Below, piece by piece: positions 37,578-47,074 of a DNA stretch of 64,000 nt. Position numbers and translations under genes: made by a program. The stretch comes from Methanoplanus limicola DSM 2279 (GTDB taxonomy: Archaea; Halobacteriota; Methanomicrobia; Methanomicrobiales; Methanomicrobiaceae), in assembly GCF_000243255.1 (NCBI RefSeq), contig NZ_CM001436.1, positions 1,824,957 to 1,888,956 on the forward strand, in the 5' to 3' direction. Position 1 is the stretch's first letter. Each line of letters begins with the position of its first letter. The notes under the pieces were generated by a model. It did not search any database. It was not told the DNA's origin and worked only from the letters and a program-made list of their open reading frames with translations.

Positions 37578-40500
37578 TCATACTTTGAAGACATCAACCG
37601 ATTTTTTAAGGTCCTCTGCCATCCCTGCGACTTCATCCGCACCGCTTCCAACTTCTTCAGACGAGGCGGAGACTTCCTCAGTCAGTGCAGCAATGTCTTC
37701 GATTCTCTTCATGTTGTTATGAGTTACCTGTGTTGTCTTCTCCATCGTCTGCATTACACGGTTTGTGGCATCTGCCTGATCCTCAGTGGCTTTTGCAATT
37801 TCATTTATTGCCCTGCCGGCATTTTCAGCACCGTTCACCATGCTGTTTAAGGCAATAATTGTTTCATTGACGCTTTCAATGCCGGACTGAATCTCATTAT
37901 ATGCCAGTTTCATAGACTCCGCTGTTTTTGAACTGTCACTCTGAATTCCGGTGATAAGTTTTTCAATACTGTCAGTTGCTTTCTTTGAATCTCCTGCAAG
38001 ATTTCTGACCTCTCCTGCAACGACTGCAAACCCTCGTCCGTGCTCTCCGGCCCTTGCCGCCTCAATTGCAGCATTTAATGCAAGGAGATTTGTCTGGTTA
38101 GAGATGTCGGTAATCAGTTTAATTATATTGCTGATCTCAACCATCTTCCGGTTGAGTGCATCTATCTCTTCAACACTCATCAACGAAATCTTCTCTACTT
38201 CCTGCATCTTGTTATTTGCAACATTTCCAAGTTTTTTTGCCTCCTGTCCCAGTGATGTAACTCCTTCGGCAGATACTTTGACCTCCTGTGATGTACTTGC
38301 AATCTCTTCAATTGAGGCTGAGAGATCAGATATTTCCCTTGCAACATCCTCAATAAACTCTATCTGCCTTCTTGAATCATCGGTTGTCTGCTGGGTGTTG
38401 ACTGCAACCTGCTCTATGGCTCTGGTTACTTCACCTATGCCTTTGCTGGTGTCAAGGATGCTGACACCGACTCTGTTTGCAATATCAATTACTTTTTTAA
38501 CCGGTTCCACTATTGCGTCAAGGGTTTCATTTACTCCTTTTACAATTGCGGCAAAGTCTCCGGAATGCCGTGAAACATCAGCCCTTACAGTAATTCTTCC
38601 CTCTTTTGCAGCTTTTGTAAGCATTCCGGCATCTTCAACCAGGAGATTGACAGCGTCAATACAGAGATTCAGGTTGTTCTTGATCTCGTTGAAGTCACCG
38701 TTGTAAGTATCGGTGATCCTCTCCGGAATGTCGCCACGGCTGATTCTCTCCACATATTCTGCCGATACGTTAAGCGGGCCGATAACTGCGTCAAGCGTAT
38801 CGTTTACACCTTTAACAATTGCGGCAAAGTCTCCGGAATGTCTGGAGGCATCAGCTCTTGTATCAAGCCTGCCTTCAACGCCGGCTTTTGCAAGCATTCC
38901 GGCATCTTCAACCAGGAGGTTGACAGCGTCAATACAGAGATTCAGGTTGTTCTTGATCTCGTTGAAGTCGCCGTTGTAAGTATCGGTGATCCTCTCCGGA
39001 ATGTCGCCACGGCTGATTCTCTCCACATATTCTGCCGATACGTTAAGCGGGCCGATAACTGCGTCAAGCGTATCGTTTACACCTTTAACAATTGCGGCAA
39101 AGTCTCCGGAATGTCTGGAGGCATCAGCTCTTGTATCAAGCCTGCCTTCAACGCCGGCTTTTGCAAGCATTCCGGCATCTTCAACCAGGAGATTGACAGC
39201 GTCAATACAGAGATTCAGGTTGTTCTTGATCTCGTTGAAGTCACCGTTGTAAGTATCGGTGATCCTCTCCGGAATGTCGCCACGGCTGATTCTCTCCACA
39301 TATTCTGCCGATACGTTAAGCGGGCCGATAACTGCGTCAAGCGTATCGTTTACACCTTCAATGAGATTTTTATATTCACCATTTAACTTAGATGAGTCAG
39401 CACGGGCATCAAGTCTGCCCTGAATAGCAGCTTCAGTTAATTCGCGTGTGTCATCAACAAGAAGCTGAATGTTGCCCATCATAGAAATATATGCAGGCAG
39501 GAGTTTATCATTTTCACAACGTCTGCCTATAGACCGGTAGGCCGGAAGTCTTTCAAGATTTCCGTCAGCAATCTGTAAAACAGTCTCCTGAACATAGATG
39601 TTATGATCCACGACATCATTTAAAGCATCACAGACTTCCTTAAAAATACCGGAATAACTGCCTTCTGTCTTTTCAGTAAAGTCATTTAGTTTAATATTCT
39701 GTAATATCTTATCTGCCTCTAAAAGTCCTCCGAGTCCGTCAATACAGAGATTCAGGTTGTTCTTGATCTCGTTGAAGTCACCGTTGTAAGTATCGGTGAT
39801 CCTCTCCGGAATGTCGCCACGGCTGATTCTCTCCACATATTCTGCCGATACGTTAAGCGGGCCGATAACTGCGTCAAGCGTATCGTTTACACCTTTAACA
39901 ATTGCGGCAAAGTCTCCGGAATGTCTGGAGGCATCAGCTCTTGTATCAAGCCTGCCTTCAACGCCGGCTTTTGCAAGCATTCCGGCATCTTCAACCAGGA
40001 GATTGACAGCGTCAATACAGAGATTCAGGTTGTTCTTGATCTCGTTGAAGTCACCGTTGTAAGTATCGGTGATCCTCTCCGGAATGTCACCACGACTTAT
40101 CCTCTCCACATATTCTGCCGATACATTCAGTGGGCCGATAACTGCGTCAAGGGTGTCGTTTACACCTTTAACAATTGCCGCAAAGTCTCCGGTATGTCTG
40201 GAGACATCGGCCCTTGTATCAAGCCTGCCTTCAACGCCGGCTTTTGCAAGCATACCGGCATCTTCAACCAGGAGGTTTACAGCGTCAATACAGAGATTAA
40301 GGTTGTTCTTGATCTCGTTGAAGTCTCCGTTGTAGGTATCGGTGATCCTCTCAGGGATATCACCACGACTTATCCTCTCCACATATTCTGCCGATACGTT
40401 AAGCGGGCCGATAACTGCGTCAAGCGTCTTATTAACTTCGGAGATTATTGTTCCCCACCCTCCGGGGAATTTCCCGGAATCGCCTCTGGCATCAAGTTTT

Positions 40501-40787
40501 CCCTCAACTGCTGATTTTGTCAGTATATTCAGTTCAGATAAAACATTATTTATGATCTCTCCGGTTTCATTGATGCTTTCTTTTAATATTTCAGTATTTC
40601 CGGAGTAAATCTCAGTTATTTTTTCAATATTCTCACCCTTTGAGATAGACTGAATAAAATTATTGGCAAGACTGAGCTGCATTTTTAAATCTGCATTCTC
40701 TCTGATGTAATCTTCCTTTGACATATCCGGATTATATCCTATGAATTCAGAATCATATCCTGATGTATCCGTGTTATTAGTTCCCAT
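37578..40787 (-). CDS. Soluble methyl-accepting receptor with six repeated HAMP-like units
   Basis: 1069 residues and no membrane helix, so it is cytoplasmic. A short N-terminal coiled coil is followed by repeated helical units: the module [20 protein letters not shown] with [20 protein letters not shown] appears six times with a 91-residue period, three copies, then a different insert ([14 protein letters not shown]...), then three more. These are poly-HAMP-like. Residues ~790-1069 form the chemoreceptor signalling hairpin with [20 protein letters not shown] and [20 protein letters not shown]. It should signal to CheA through the adjacent CheW. The repeat copies are nearly identical in DNA, which suggests recent amplification. 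Confidence 0.92.
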   Translation of the reverse strand: MGTNNTDTSGYDSEFIGYNPDMSKEDYIRENADLKMQLSLANNFIQSISKGENIEKITEIYSGNTEILKESINETGEIINNVLSELNILTKSAVEGKLDARGDSGKFPGGWGTIISEVNKTLDAVIGPLNVSAEYVERISRGDIPERITDTYNGDFNEIKNNLNLCIDAVNLLVEDAGMLAKAGVEGRLDTRADVSRHTGDFAAIVKGVNDTLDAVIGPLNVSAEYVERISRGDIPERITDTYNGDFNEIKNNLNLCIDAVNLLVEDAGMLAKAGVEGRLDTRADASRHSGDFAAIVKGVNDTLDAVIGPLNVSAEYVERISRGDIPERITDTYNGDFNEIKNNLNLCIDGLGGLLEADKILQNIKLNDFTEKTEGSYSGIFKEVCDALNDVVDHNIYVQETVLQIADGNLERLPAYRSIGRRCENDKLLPAYISMMGNIQLLVDDTRELTEAAIQGRLDARADSSKLNGEYKNLIEGVNDTLDAVIGPLNVSAEYVERISRGDIPERITDTYNGDFNEIKNNLNLCIDAVNLLVEDAGMLAKAGVEGRLDTRADASRHSGDFAAIVKGVNDTLDAVIGPLNVSAEYVERISRGDIPERITDTYNGDFNEIKNNLNLCIDAVNLLVEDAGMLAKAGVEGRLDTRADASRHSGDFAAIVKGVNDTLDAVIGPLNVSAEYVERISRGDIPERITDTYNGDFNEIKNNLNLCIDAVNLLVEDAGMLTKAAKEGRITVRADVSRHSGDFAAIVKGVNETLDAIVEPVKKVIDIANRVGVSILDTSKGIGEVTRAIEQVAVNTQQTTDDSRRQIEFIEDVAREISDLSASIEEIASTSQEVKVSAEGVTSLGQEAKKLGNVANNKMQEVEKISLMSVEEIDALNRKMVEISNIIKLITDISNQTNLLALNAAIEAARAGEHGRGFAVVAGEVRNLAGDSKKATDSIEKLITGIQSDSSKTAESMKLAYNEIQSGIESVNETIIALNSMVNGAENAGRAINEIAKATEDQADATNRVMQTMEKTTQVTHNNMKRIEDIAALTEEVSASSEEVGSGADEVAGMAEDLKKSVDVFKV
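38655..39358 (-). repeat. Three tandem 273-bp units in the receptor gene, C-terminal-side block
   Basis: Copies start at 38655, 38928 and 39201, each 273 bases (91 codons) apart and nearly identical, with only scattered third-position changes. The shared stretch encodes the [20 protein letters not shown] unit. The third copy is interrupted about 158 bases in, at ~39358. They are in frame, so copy-number change would keep the gene open. Confidence 0.85.
39738..40427 (-). repeat. Three tandem 273-bp units in the receptor gene, N-terminal-side block
   Basis: Copies start at 39738, 40011 and 40284 with a 273-base period. This block is more diverged at its 5' end of the gene (for example CGACTTATCC versus CGGCTGATTC). 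It is separated from the other block by a 0.38-kb insert of unrelated coding sequence. Confidence 0.85.
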
Positions 40788-40832
40788 TTCTCTGCCTCCA
40801 TATGAAATTATTTCCGGAGTTTTTAGATCCGG

Positions 40833-40930
40833 TGTGCGTCGTAAATCCTGACGCAGAATATATTTTAATATGAAAGAATGGCAATAAACTTAATTGATAC
40901 AAAGTATATCTACATATTATACGACGCACA
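40833..40930. promoter_or_regulatory. Inverted repeat in the divergent receptor/HTH-PAS intergenic region
   Basis: TGTGCGTCGTA at 40833-40843 and its exact reverse complement TACGACGCACA at 40920-40930 lie 76 bases apart between the leftward receptor gene (start 40787) and the rightward HTH-PAS gene (start 40972). A further TACGA occurs at about 40935-40940. The HTH-PAS protein could bind here and control both directions. Confidence 0.55.
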
Positions 40931-40971
40931 ACGTTACGATGCCTGTCCAAAAATTGTGAGCTGAACCTGAT

Positions 40972-43260
40972 ATGAAAAACGATGATGATGAAATATACTT
41001 AATCCTTGACATCCTTGAGTCAAATCCTGACGGAGTAATCATTAAAGATATTGCATCCGAACTGAATCTTAACAGAGATACCATTGCCCGACACCTGCGT
41101 GTGCTTCTGATGAAAGGAGATGTTGAAATAAAACAGATAGGTCCTGCAAAAATATATTATAAATCAAAAAGAGTTCCAAGTTCAGTTCTGAAGAACTTCT
41201 GCCCGCACCCGCAGGTATATTTCAATAAATTAATGAGAGTCTGTGAGGTAAACATAGAATTCAGACAGCTTGCAGGACCTGTACCTGAAGTAATTGTCGG
41301 GAAAAAACCCGATGAACTGGGAATTGAACTTCTTCTGGACGAAACAATTGAGTTGCATTATAAAAATGCCCTTAACGGGCGTAAAATCGTAAAATATCTT
41401 TATACACTACTTAACGGAAATAATTATTATTTTAAGGCTGTACTCCTGCCTGTTGTTCTTGAAGACGGAAGAGCAGGATTATGCCTGATATTAATCGATA
41501 AAACAGCATCTGTAGATTCAAAGACCATAAATGAGAAAAGTGAGGATTTTTACAGGGCAATTGTTGAAGATCAGACAGAATATATATGCCGGGTACTGCC
41601 TGACGGAACTTTTACCTATGCCAACCGTGCCTATTGTGAGATGAGAGGAAAAAATCCTGACGAACTTATCGGACGTAAATTTCTCCCGTTAAATCTGAAT
41701 AAAATAATATCAGACAATTTATCAGAGTTCACCGCTGATAATCCGGTTGTTACAGAAGAAATACAGGTCGTTCTCCCAAAAGGTGAAATTTCATGGCAAC
41801 AGTGGAAAATCAGAGGAATTTTTGATGAAAATCAGAAATTAACTGAATTTCAGATGGCGGGCAGGGACTTTACCGAACTTAAACGTGCAGAAGAACAGAT
41901 TAAAATGTACCATTCAAATCTTGAGATACTTGTAAGAGAACGTACAAATGAACTTCAGGCCATAAACAGAGAACTGATTGAAGAAATTTCAGAGAGAAAA
42001 GAGACTGAAGAGAGATTAAATCTCGCTATTGAAGGATCAAAATATGTCTTCTGGGACTGGAACCTGATAACAGATAAAGTAGTATTTGGCCGGAAACTGA
42101 CTGAGATGCTTGGCATCAGCCACAAAGATATGGGTGATAATATTGACTTATGGGCTGCCAGAGTTCATCCCGAAGACCTTGACCATGTAATTCAGTCCCA
42201 GAAAGATCATTTCAGTGGCCTAAATGATTATTATGAGGCCGAATACAGAATGAGACATAGAGACGGTTATTATGTCTGGATGTATGCAATAGGAAAGGTC
42301 AGTTCAAGAAGTTCTGATGGTACACCTATACGGATGTCCGGACTACAGTCAGACATATCTGAAAAAATTCAGATTAAAAAAGACTTTGAACTCCAGAAAT
42401 TACTTCTGAACTCACTTGCACAGGTCTCCGGATTAAAAGAGGCAGCAGAACTATGCCTGAAAAATGCAATAAAATATACTGGCCTGAATTCCGGATGCTT
42501 TTACATATATGATGGTGATAACGATAAATTCAGTTTTCTTTCGTCCTATGGACTGGATAACGGTGAAACAGAATGCCTGACTAATATTGAGTCACATCCG
42601 GAAATTAATCTAAAATATTCAGGCGCAGAACCGCAATATATCAGCATAAAAAATCCTCTCACAAATGACAATGCCAGTCATGGATTAAATGATTATAAAT
42701 CTGTAGCAATAGTTCCTGTAAAGTATAATAATATCCTTGCAGGAATATTCTGCCTGTTCTCAAAGGAATTTGATAATATCCCGGATTCGACCAGAAACAC
42801 TCTTGAATCTGCCTCAGAAATTCTTAACGGAACCCTTCTCAGAATAAAAACTGATGATGAAATGGAAAAAACACAGAAGCACCTTGCTTTTGCATTAAAT
42901 ATTGTTAACATGGCAATTTTTGAAATTAATCTGAAAAATGAGATGATGACATTTTATTATCCCGTCAACAGGATGATAAAGGGTTCTGATTACAGATTGA
43001 AGAAAGTAAAGATACCATGGAAGATATCTCTTCACCCGGAAGATTACGAAAAAGTCACAAAGGCAATTGAAGATCATATTAACGGTTCAGTCCCATATTA
43101 CCGTTCAACGCACAGAGTCATTTCAGATGACGGTTCGGTAACCTGGTACTCAAATTCCGGAAAAATTGTAGAATGGGATGATAAAAACAGACCCCTGATA
43201 ATATCCGGAGTTTCTGCGGACCTGACTGAAGAAAAAATGAGAAGATTAATTCAGGAATAG
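40972..43260 (+). CDS. HTH-PAS-GAF-PAS regulator without kinase domain
   Basis: 762 residues. The N-terminal 65 residues are a winged helix (YLILDILESNPDGVIIKDIA, LNRDTIARHLRVLLMKGDVE). They are followed by a PAS-like region, a PAS domain at ~190-315 (FTYANRAYCEMRGKNPDELI), a coiled coil at ~320-355 and a second PAS at ~350-470 (FWDWNLITDKVVFGRKLTEM with the PAC repeat RHRDGYYVWMYAIG). A GAF domain spans ~475-620, and a last PAS ~625-750 (WKISLHPEDYEKVTKAI). There is no histidine-kinase or receiver domain, so the DNA-binding domain is probably the output: a one-component sensor. It is divergent from the receptor gene across an inverted repeat. Confidence 0.85.
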   Translation: MKNDDDEIYLILDILESNPDGVIIKDIASELNLNRDTIARHLRVLLMKGDVEIKQIGPAKIYYKSKRVPSSVLKNFCPHPQVYFNKLMRVCEVNIEFRQLAGPVPEVIVGKKPDELGIELLLDETIELHYKNALNGRKIVKYLYTLLNGNNYYFKAVLLPVVLEDGRAGLCLILIDKTASVDSKTINEKSEDFYRAIVEDQTEYICRVLPDGTFTYANRAYCEMRGKNPDELIGRKFLPLNLNKIISDNLSEFTADNPVVTEEIQVVLPKGEISWQQWKIRGIFDENQKLTEFQMAGRDFTELKRAEEQIKMYHSNLEILVRERTNELQAINRELIEEISERKETEERLNLAIEGSKYVFWDWNLITDKVVFGRKLTEMLGISHKDMGDNIDLWAARVHPEDLDHVIQSQKDHFSGLNDYYEAEYRMRHRDGYYVWMYAIGKVSSRSSDGTPIRMSGLQSDISEKIQIKKDFELQKLLLNSLAQVSGLKEAAELCLKNAIKYTGLNSGCFYIYDGDNDKFSFLSSYGLDNGETECLTNIESHPEINLKYSGAEPQYISIKNPLTNDNASHGLNDYKSVAIVPVKYNNILAGIFCLFSKEFDNIPDSTRNTLESASEILNGTLLRIKTDDEMEKTQKHLAFALNIVNMAIFEINLKNEMMTFYYPVNRMIKGSDYRLKKVKIPWKISLHPEDYEKVTKAIEDHINGSVPYYRSTHRVISDDGSVTWYSNSGKIVEWDDKNRPLIISGVSADLTEEKMRRLIQE

Positions 43261-43352
43261 ATTTATTCAAAAAACCAGAATAAATTTATTTTGACTGATG
43301 TGCAGAACAATATATTTGCTGCCACATATGCCCGCAATTATCCCTGTGCAGG

Positions 43353-43964
43353 TTATTGGCTGCCGGGTTTAATGTTGCTGTTCATTATTACCTTCAGTGT
43401 TTTTTTCAACCGCTCATTACAGTTATTCTCTAAAGGGGGACCATGACCAAAGAAGATCTTTGATACATCTTTTCTGCACAGATATTCCATCGCCCTAACA
43501 TAATTCTCCTCAAATGTCCACTCACCCGGATTGACTATCACCGGAGTATCTCCTACGAACAGATATCCATTATCTTTGCAGTACAGGCAGACAGAATCCT
43601 GGGTGTGCCCCGGTGTATGTATCACCTCAAAATATTTATCTGCAATCAGAAGGGATTCTCCTCCTTTCAGTATGACATCAACCCCCTTGATGAAAGGCGA
43701 GAAACCATAGACTACAGGAGAGTATTCCTTTTTTACAATCTCTAACAGGGCTGTGTGGTCATAGTGATTATGTGTGATTATTATCTGATCTATCAGTTTT
43801 CTCCCGGGATTTACCTCAATATTACTGAAATTCTCAAAGATTATCTCATCCCGCCCTATATCTATTATCGTATTATTTGAAGGAACTGAACTGAATTCAC
43901 TCTTTAAATAATAGACATTACAGGTATATGTTGTCGGGTTTTCTGTCAGATTTAAGAGATGCAA
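43353..43964 (-). CDS. Metallo-beta-lactamase-fold hydrolase
   Basis: 203 residues. The metal-binding motif ITHNHYDHTALL (HxHxDH) near residue 72, HTPGHTQDSVCLY near 118, YLFVGDTPVI with its bridging Asp and FGHGPPLENN near 180 are all present. This is the glyoxalase II-like subclass. Substrate unknown. GGAGGT precedes the ATG, 17 bases after the CheR stop, so the two genes are co-transcribed. It converges with the HTH-PAS gene. Confidence 0.88.
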   Translation of the reverse strand: MHLLNLTENPTTYTCNVYYLKSEFSSVPSNNTIIDIGRDEIIFENFSNIEVNPGRKLIDQIIITHNHYDHTALLEIVKKEYSPVVYGFSPFIKGVDVILKGGESLLIADKYFEVIHTPGHTQDSVCLYCKDNGYLFVGDTPVIVNPGEWTFEENYVRAMEYLCRKDVSKIFFGHGPPLENNCNERLKKTLKVIMNSNIKPGSQ

Positions 43965-43981
43965 TTATACATACCTCCGGT

Positions 43982-44620
43982 TTAAAACCTTTTTTTCCTG
44001 TATATTCTGGCATTGCTCACCATCTGTTCAAACTTAACAGGTAAATGCTCCGGTATTTTCTGGGTCTGTTCAGTGATAAAAAATCCTCCGTCTGTAAGTG
44101 AGTTATAAAACATCTCAATTACATCACTACGCTGTTTTTCAGAAAAATGAAGAAGGACATTTTTACAGAGAATTATGTCAAAAGGTTCATTTATAACCGG
44201 TTTTAAGGTGAGAAGATCATGATGATGATATTTCACCTGTTTTCTTATATTATCATTGATCACATAATTGCCTGCATTCTCAATATCGGGCATAAAGTTT
44301 CCTGCAAACATATCTGCCGGAATTTTTGATAATTCACCGGCTGTATATGAGCCACGGTTTATTATTGCCTCAAATCTATTATTTGGATCAATATCTGTAG
44401 CACGTATGCAGACATCTGAAAAGACAGATTCATCAAGTGCCTCTCTGAGGATTACTGCAAGGGTATAGGGTTCTGAGCCGTTGGCACAACCGGCGCTCCA
44501 GATATTTATCTTTTTTTGGGGACATCCCTGTGATTTTCTATTGTTATTAATTTCCGGAATAATTACTGAGTGAACCATATTCAGGGTATGGAGGTCACGA
44601 AAAAAGTATGTAGCACCCAT
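43982..44620 (-). CDS. cheR: CheR-type methyltransferase lacking the N-terminal domain
   Basis: 212 residues matching the catalytic domain of CheR: TYFFRDLHTL, KINIWSAGCANGSEPYTLAV (SAM motif I), RATDIDPN, and FDIILCKNVLLHFSEKQRSD. CheR methylates receptor glutamates with SAM. The usual ~70-residue helical N-terminal domain, which supports receptor binding, is missing; an in-frame stop lies two codons upstream of the ATG, so the short start is real. Its probable target is the large soluble receptor three kilobases away. No CheB was seen. A short frame at 44624-44734 precedes it. Confidence 0.9.
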   Translation of the reverse strand: MGATYFFRDLHTLNMVHSVIIPEINNNRKSQGCPQKKINIWSAGCANGSEPYTLAVILREALDESVFSDVCIRATDIDPNNRFEAIINRGSYTAGELSKIPADMFAGNFMPDIENAGNYVINDNIRKQVKYHHHDLLTLKPVINEPFDIILCKNVLLHFSEKQRSDVIEMFYNSLTDGGFFITEQTQKIPEHLPVKFEQMVSNARIYRKKRF

Positions 44621-44972
44621 TGATTATACCCCGCCGGAATTGAAATTATCCGATATTTTTTTACAGGGGTTTTTGCAATGCAGGATATACCTGTCATTAC
44701 CCTGTAAGAATTCAGTAACAATAATTTTTGCCACATTATTCCTGAAAACGAAATTAAATACCATACTCAATGATAATATGGTTGATTCCCGGAATTAAGA
44801 ATGATCCTTATTACAACTTTAACCCTTATGGTCACATATGCAGTTTTATTAATTAAAATTAATCTGCCTGCCGGCGATATAGATCGGCCCTTAATTTAAT
44901 ATTTGTTGAAATATCCGGAGAACAACCACAACTTAGAAATACAATGAATTATAACCCGAAAACGTGGTATAA
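44621..44972. promoter_or_regulatory. Divergent intergenic region between cheR and the Fe-S operon
   Basis: 352 bases. Apart from the short possible frame on the minus strand (44624-44734), a 32-codon plus-strand frame occurs at 44801-44899 with a hydrophobic first half. The right part is AT-rich around 44855-44905 and should hold the promoter for the Fe-S gene at 44973. GTGGTATAA precedes its ATG. Confidence 0.4.
44624..44734 (-). CDS. Possible 36-residue protein ahead of cheR
   Basis: An open frame starting with GTG at 44734 and ending at TAA 44624, three bases before the cheR ATG. CAGGAA lies shortly before the GTG. It would give MAKIIVTEFLQGNDRYILHC followed by a short basic, Asn/Ser-rich tail. 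It could be a small protein, a leader peptide coupling cheR translation or chance. No family is recognised. Confidence 0.3.
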   Translation of the reverse strand: MAKIIVTEFLQGNDRYILHCKNPCKKISDNFNSGGV

Positions 44973-46055
44973 ATGGGTTTTGACAGTTCAAAATGTGACT
45001 TTAATATATGCAGAGGCGAGTGTTTAACCCGCTGCCCTTATGTTTCATACGATGAAACAGGGGCAAAAAATGCAATAAAATCACTAATTAATGGAAAAAA
45101 TGTTCCAATTCTTACAGAATGTATTACCTGCGCAGCCTGCAACGATTTCTGTCCTACAGGTGCAAACCCCTGGGATCTGATAGCCTGGCGCCAGGAGGAG
45201 ACTGATATACTCGGAATTCCGGTTGATGCCAAACCATCCAGCGACTGGCTTAAAAAACCATATTTCGTACGAAAAGGTAAACCCGGAGGACCTCTGATTT
45301 CAATGGGGGGAATTTATGAAGTGGTACCACAACAGGAATTTCTAAGCGGCATTATGTTTGATGATGCTACTATCATCGGAGGCGGAAATCTTGCATGTGG
45401 ATTTACAGAAACTCATCTTGGACGTGCTTCAAGACCAAAGAAAAATTTATCTGTATTTATTGAAAATCTATCACTGGAAGCTGAAAAGTATGGAGTTGAT
45501 GAGATCGTATTTACTCATGACGCATGCTACAATGTGGTTACAACTCTTGCAATGGCTGAAAATATGGAGGTACCGTTCAGGCCGGTTCATATTCTGGAAT
45601 ACCTCCGCAACTGGTTAAAGGAGCATAAAGACAGGATAACACCCCTTAACATAAAAGCAGGTCTTCAGGGAGGATGTACTACACGATATGCCCCTGTAAG
45701 CGGAGATAAGGAGATCTGGTCAGACTGGATTAGTGATATATTTGAGATGATCGGTGTTGAGTCAGTAGAAGCGAACCGGAAATATACCGGAGAGAACAGG
45801 CTATGCTGCGGCTCAAGTATATTCCATTCCCAGCATGAACGGGCGCTTGATATTCAGAAGATGAATATTCAGGATGCCATTGATGCGGGAGCTGAGCGGT
45901 ATGTCTTCATCTGTCCGGCATGCATCGCAATTATGAGAATGACCTGCGGAAAACTTAACCTTGAACCGGTGTATATCACTCAGCTGGTACGGATGGCTCT
46001 CGGCGAGGAACTCGGAGAAGCAGGCACGGCAGCTTTTGGCTATCCGGTCAGATAA
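44973..46055 (+). CDS. Fe-S protein with CCG domains (HdrD/GlpC-like)
   Basis: 360 residues. The N-terminal ferredoxin-like region has cysteines in ICRGECLTRCPY and ECITCAACNDFCPTGANPWD, probably two [4Fe-4S] clusters (the first is less regular). Two CCG-type domains follow: an incomplete first one around GGNLACGFTETHLG and HDACYNVVTTLA, and a full second with RLCCGSSIFHSQ and FICPACIAIMRMTCGKLNL. Such domains hold the noncubane clusters of heterodisulfide reductase HdrB/HdrD. The partner is unknown; the next three genes encode two FMN-type proteins and a ferredoxin, so it probably belongs to a small oxidoreductase complex. Confidence 0.8.
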   Translation: MGFDSSKCDFNICRGECLTRCPYVSYDETGAKNAIKSLINGKNVPILTECITCAACNDFCPTGANPWDLIAWRQEETDILGIPVDAKPSSDWLKKPYFVRKGKPGGPLISMGGIYEVVPQQEFLSGIMFDDATIIGGGNLACGFTETHLGRASRPKKNLSVFIENLSLEAEKYGVDEIVFTHDACYNVVTTLAMAENMEVPFRPVHILEYLRNWLKEHKDRITPLNIKAGLQGGCTTRYAPVSGDKEIWSDWISDIFEMIGVESVEANRKYTGENRLCCGSSIFHSQHERALDIQKMNIQDAIDAGAERYVFICPACIAIMRMTCGKLNLEPVYITQLVRMALGEELGEAGTAAFGYPVR

Positions 46056-46093
46056 CCGGAATTTAAGATCATAAATCTGGGAAGGTAATTAAA

Positions 46094-46579
46094 ATGGTTA
46101 AATTTACGAAAGAAATGAAAGATGGACTCAGAGTGCCCGGAAAGGGAGGTAGTCTTGTTTACCTGTGTACATCAAGTCTGGACGGAAAACCAAATATTGC
46201 GGCAATGCGTTTTGTTGCAACCCATATGGAAGACAAGATCCTTATTGCAGATATGTTCCTCCTTAAGACAAAGATGAACATAAAGGAAAATCCCAATGTA
46301 ACAGTTGCAATATGCCACCCACTGGCAGAGGGACGCTGGTGGGCATTTAAAGGTAAAGCAGTTGACATCGAGTATGGTTTCCCACGTGATTTTGACTGGT
46401 ATGGTGCAAATGCAACTGACATCCTGAATGAATGGGGAGACTGGAATAAATCTGAACCTCCGGAAGAAGTTCCGCCAGACATCGTATTTCCAAAAGCTGC
46501 CCAGCGTGGTGTCGTTGTGGTGCATGTAGAAGAGGCATATTCAATTGAACCTGGCCATGCCGGAGAAAAAATTTTGTAG
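46094..46579 (+). CDS. FMN-binding split-barrel (PNPOx-like) protein 1
   Basis: 161 residues of the pyridoxamine-phosphate-oxidase-like split barrel. The strands SLVYLCTSSLDGKPNIAAMR, KILIADMFLLKTKMNI and NVTVAICHPLAEGRWWAFKG follow the pattern of FMN-binding family members. AGGTAATT precedes the ATG. It follows the CCG Fe-S gene by 38 bases and precedes a paralogue by two bases. Flavoprotein function, perhaps an NADPH- or F420-linked reductase partner, is inference; the substrate is unknown. Confidence 0.82.
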   Translation: MVKFTKEMKDGLRVPGKGGSLVYLCTSSLDGKPNIAAMRFVATHMEDKILIADMFLLKTKMNIKENPNVTVAICHPLAEGRWWAFKGKAVDIEYGFPRDFDWYGANATDILNEWGDWNKSEPPEEVPPDIVFPKAAQRGVVVVHVEEAYSIEPGHAGEKIL

Positions 46580-46581
46580 GT

Positions 46582-47055
46582 GTGATAAAAATGACAGTAA
46601 AACTGACAGAAAGAATGCAGGCATGGATAGAAAAGATGGGCTGCCACCTCTGTGTTGCGACGCCGCAGGGTGTCCCATATGTTACTCTGGGGCGTTTTGC
46701 AAAAGTTACTGAGGAGGATGAAGTTGCATTTGCGCTTGCAAAAGACGAATTATCTATTATTTATCCGGCATTGTCGGTTAATCCCCGGGTTGCCTTTGGA
46801 GTGTCACATCAGGGAGGAATCAGGGCATCTTTTCAGTTTAAGGGAATTGGCCATCTTGTTAAGGATGGGCCATTATATGATGATATTGCAAAGGAGGCTG
46901 AAGCAGTAGATACATATGCTGTGCTGTACGTAAAAATCAGTGAGATATACTGCACAAAACCCGGAGCTGAGGCAGGTCAGCGTCTCGACATCATGGCACC
47001 TGATGATGTCTGCGACTGGGAAAAGAAACGCTGGAAGGACATCCCCAGAAAGTGA
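46582..47055 (+). CDS. FMN-binding split-barrel (PNPOx-like) protein 2
   Basis: 157 residues, distantly paralogous to the previous gene. It starts two bases after that stop, with GTAGGTGTGA as ribosome site. Family-type strands are GCHLCVATPQGVPYVTLGRF, VAFALAKDELS and SFQFKGIGHLV. Two similar barrels side by side suggest a heterodimer, since split barrels dimerise with FMN bound at the interface. The C-terminus is charged (CDWEKKRWKDIPRK). Confidence 0.8.
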   Translation: MIKMTVKLTERMQAWIEKMGCHLCVATPQGVPYVTLGRFAKVTEEDEVAFALAKDELSIIYPALSVNPRVAFGVSHQGGIRASFQFKGIGHLVKDGPLYDDIAKEAEAVDTYAVLYVKISEIYCTKPGAEAGQRLDIMAPDDVCDWEKKRWKDIPRK

Positions 47056-47074
47056 TTATAATACGGAGTGTCGG

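Noticed and set aside
38655-40427. Possible CRISPR or satellite array
   Set aside because: The period of 273 bases is an in-frame coding repeat of the receptor, with no spacers.
38713-40608. A series of plus-strand frames of 88 codons each that look like repeated small genes
   Set aside because: They are the antisense shadow of the 273-bp receptor repeats and no ribosome sites support them.
44801-44899. 32-codon plus-strand frame with a hydrophobic N-terminus
   Set aside because: Only weak ribosome site and no conservation evidence; listed as a possibility in the intergenic entry only.
46159-46647. 162-codon minus-strand frame opposite the FMN-barrel gene
   Set aside because: Antisense shadow of clearly coding DNA.
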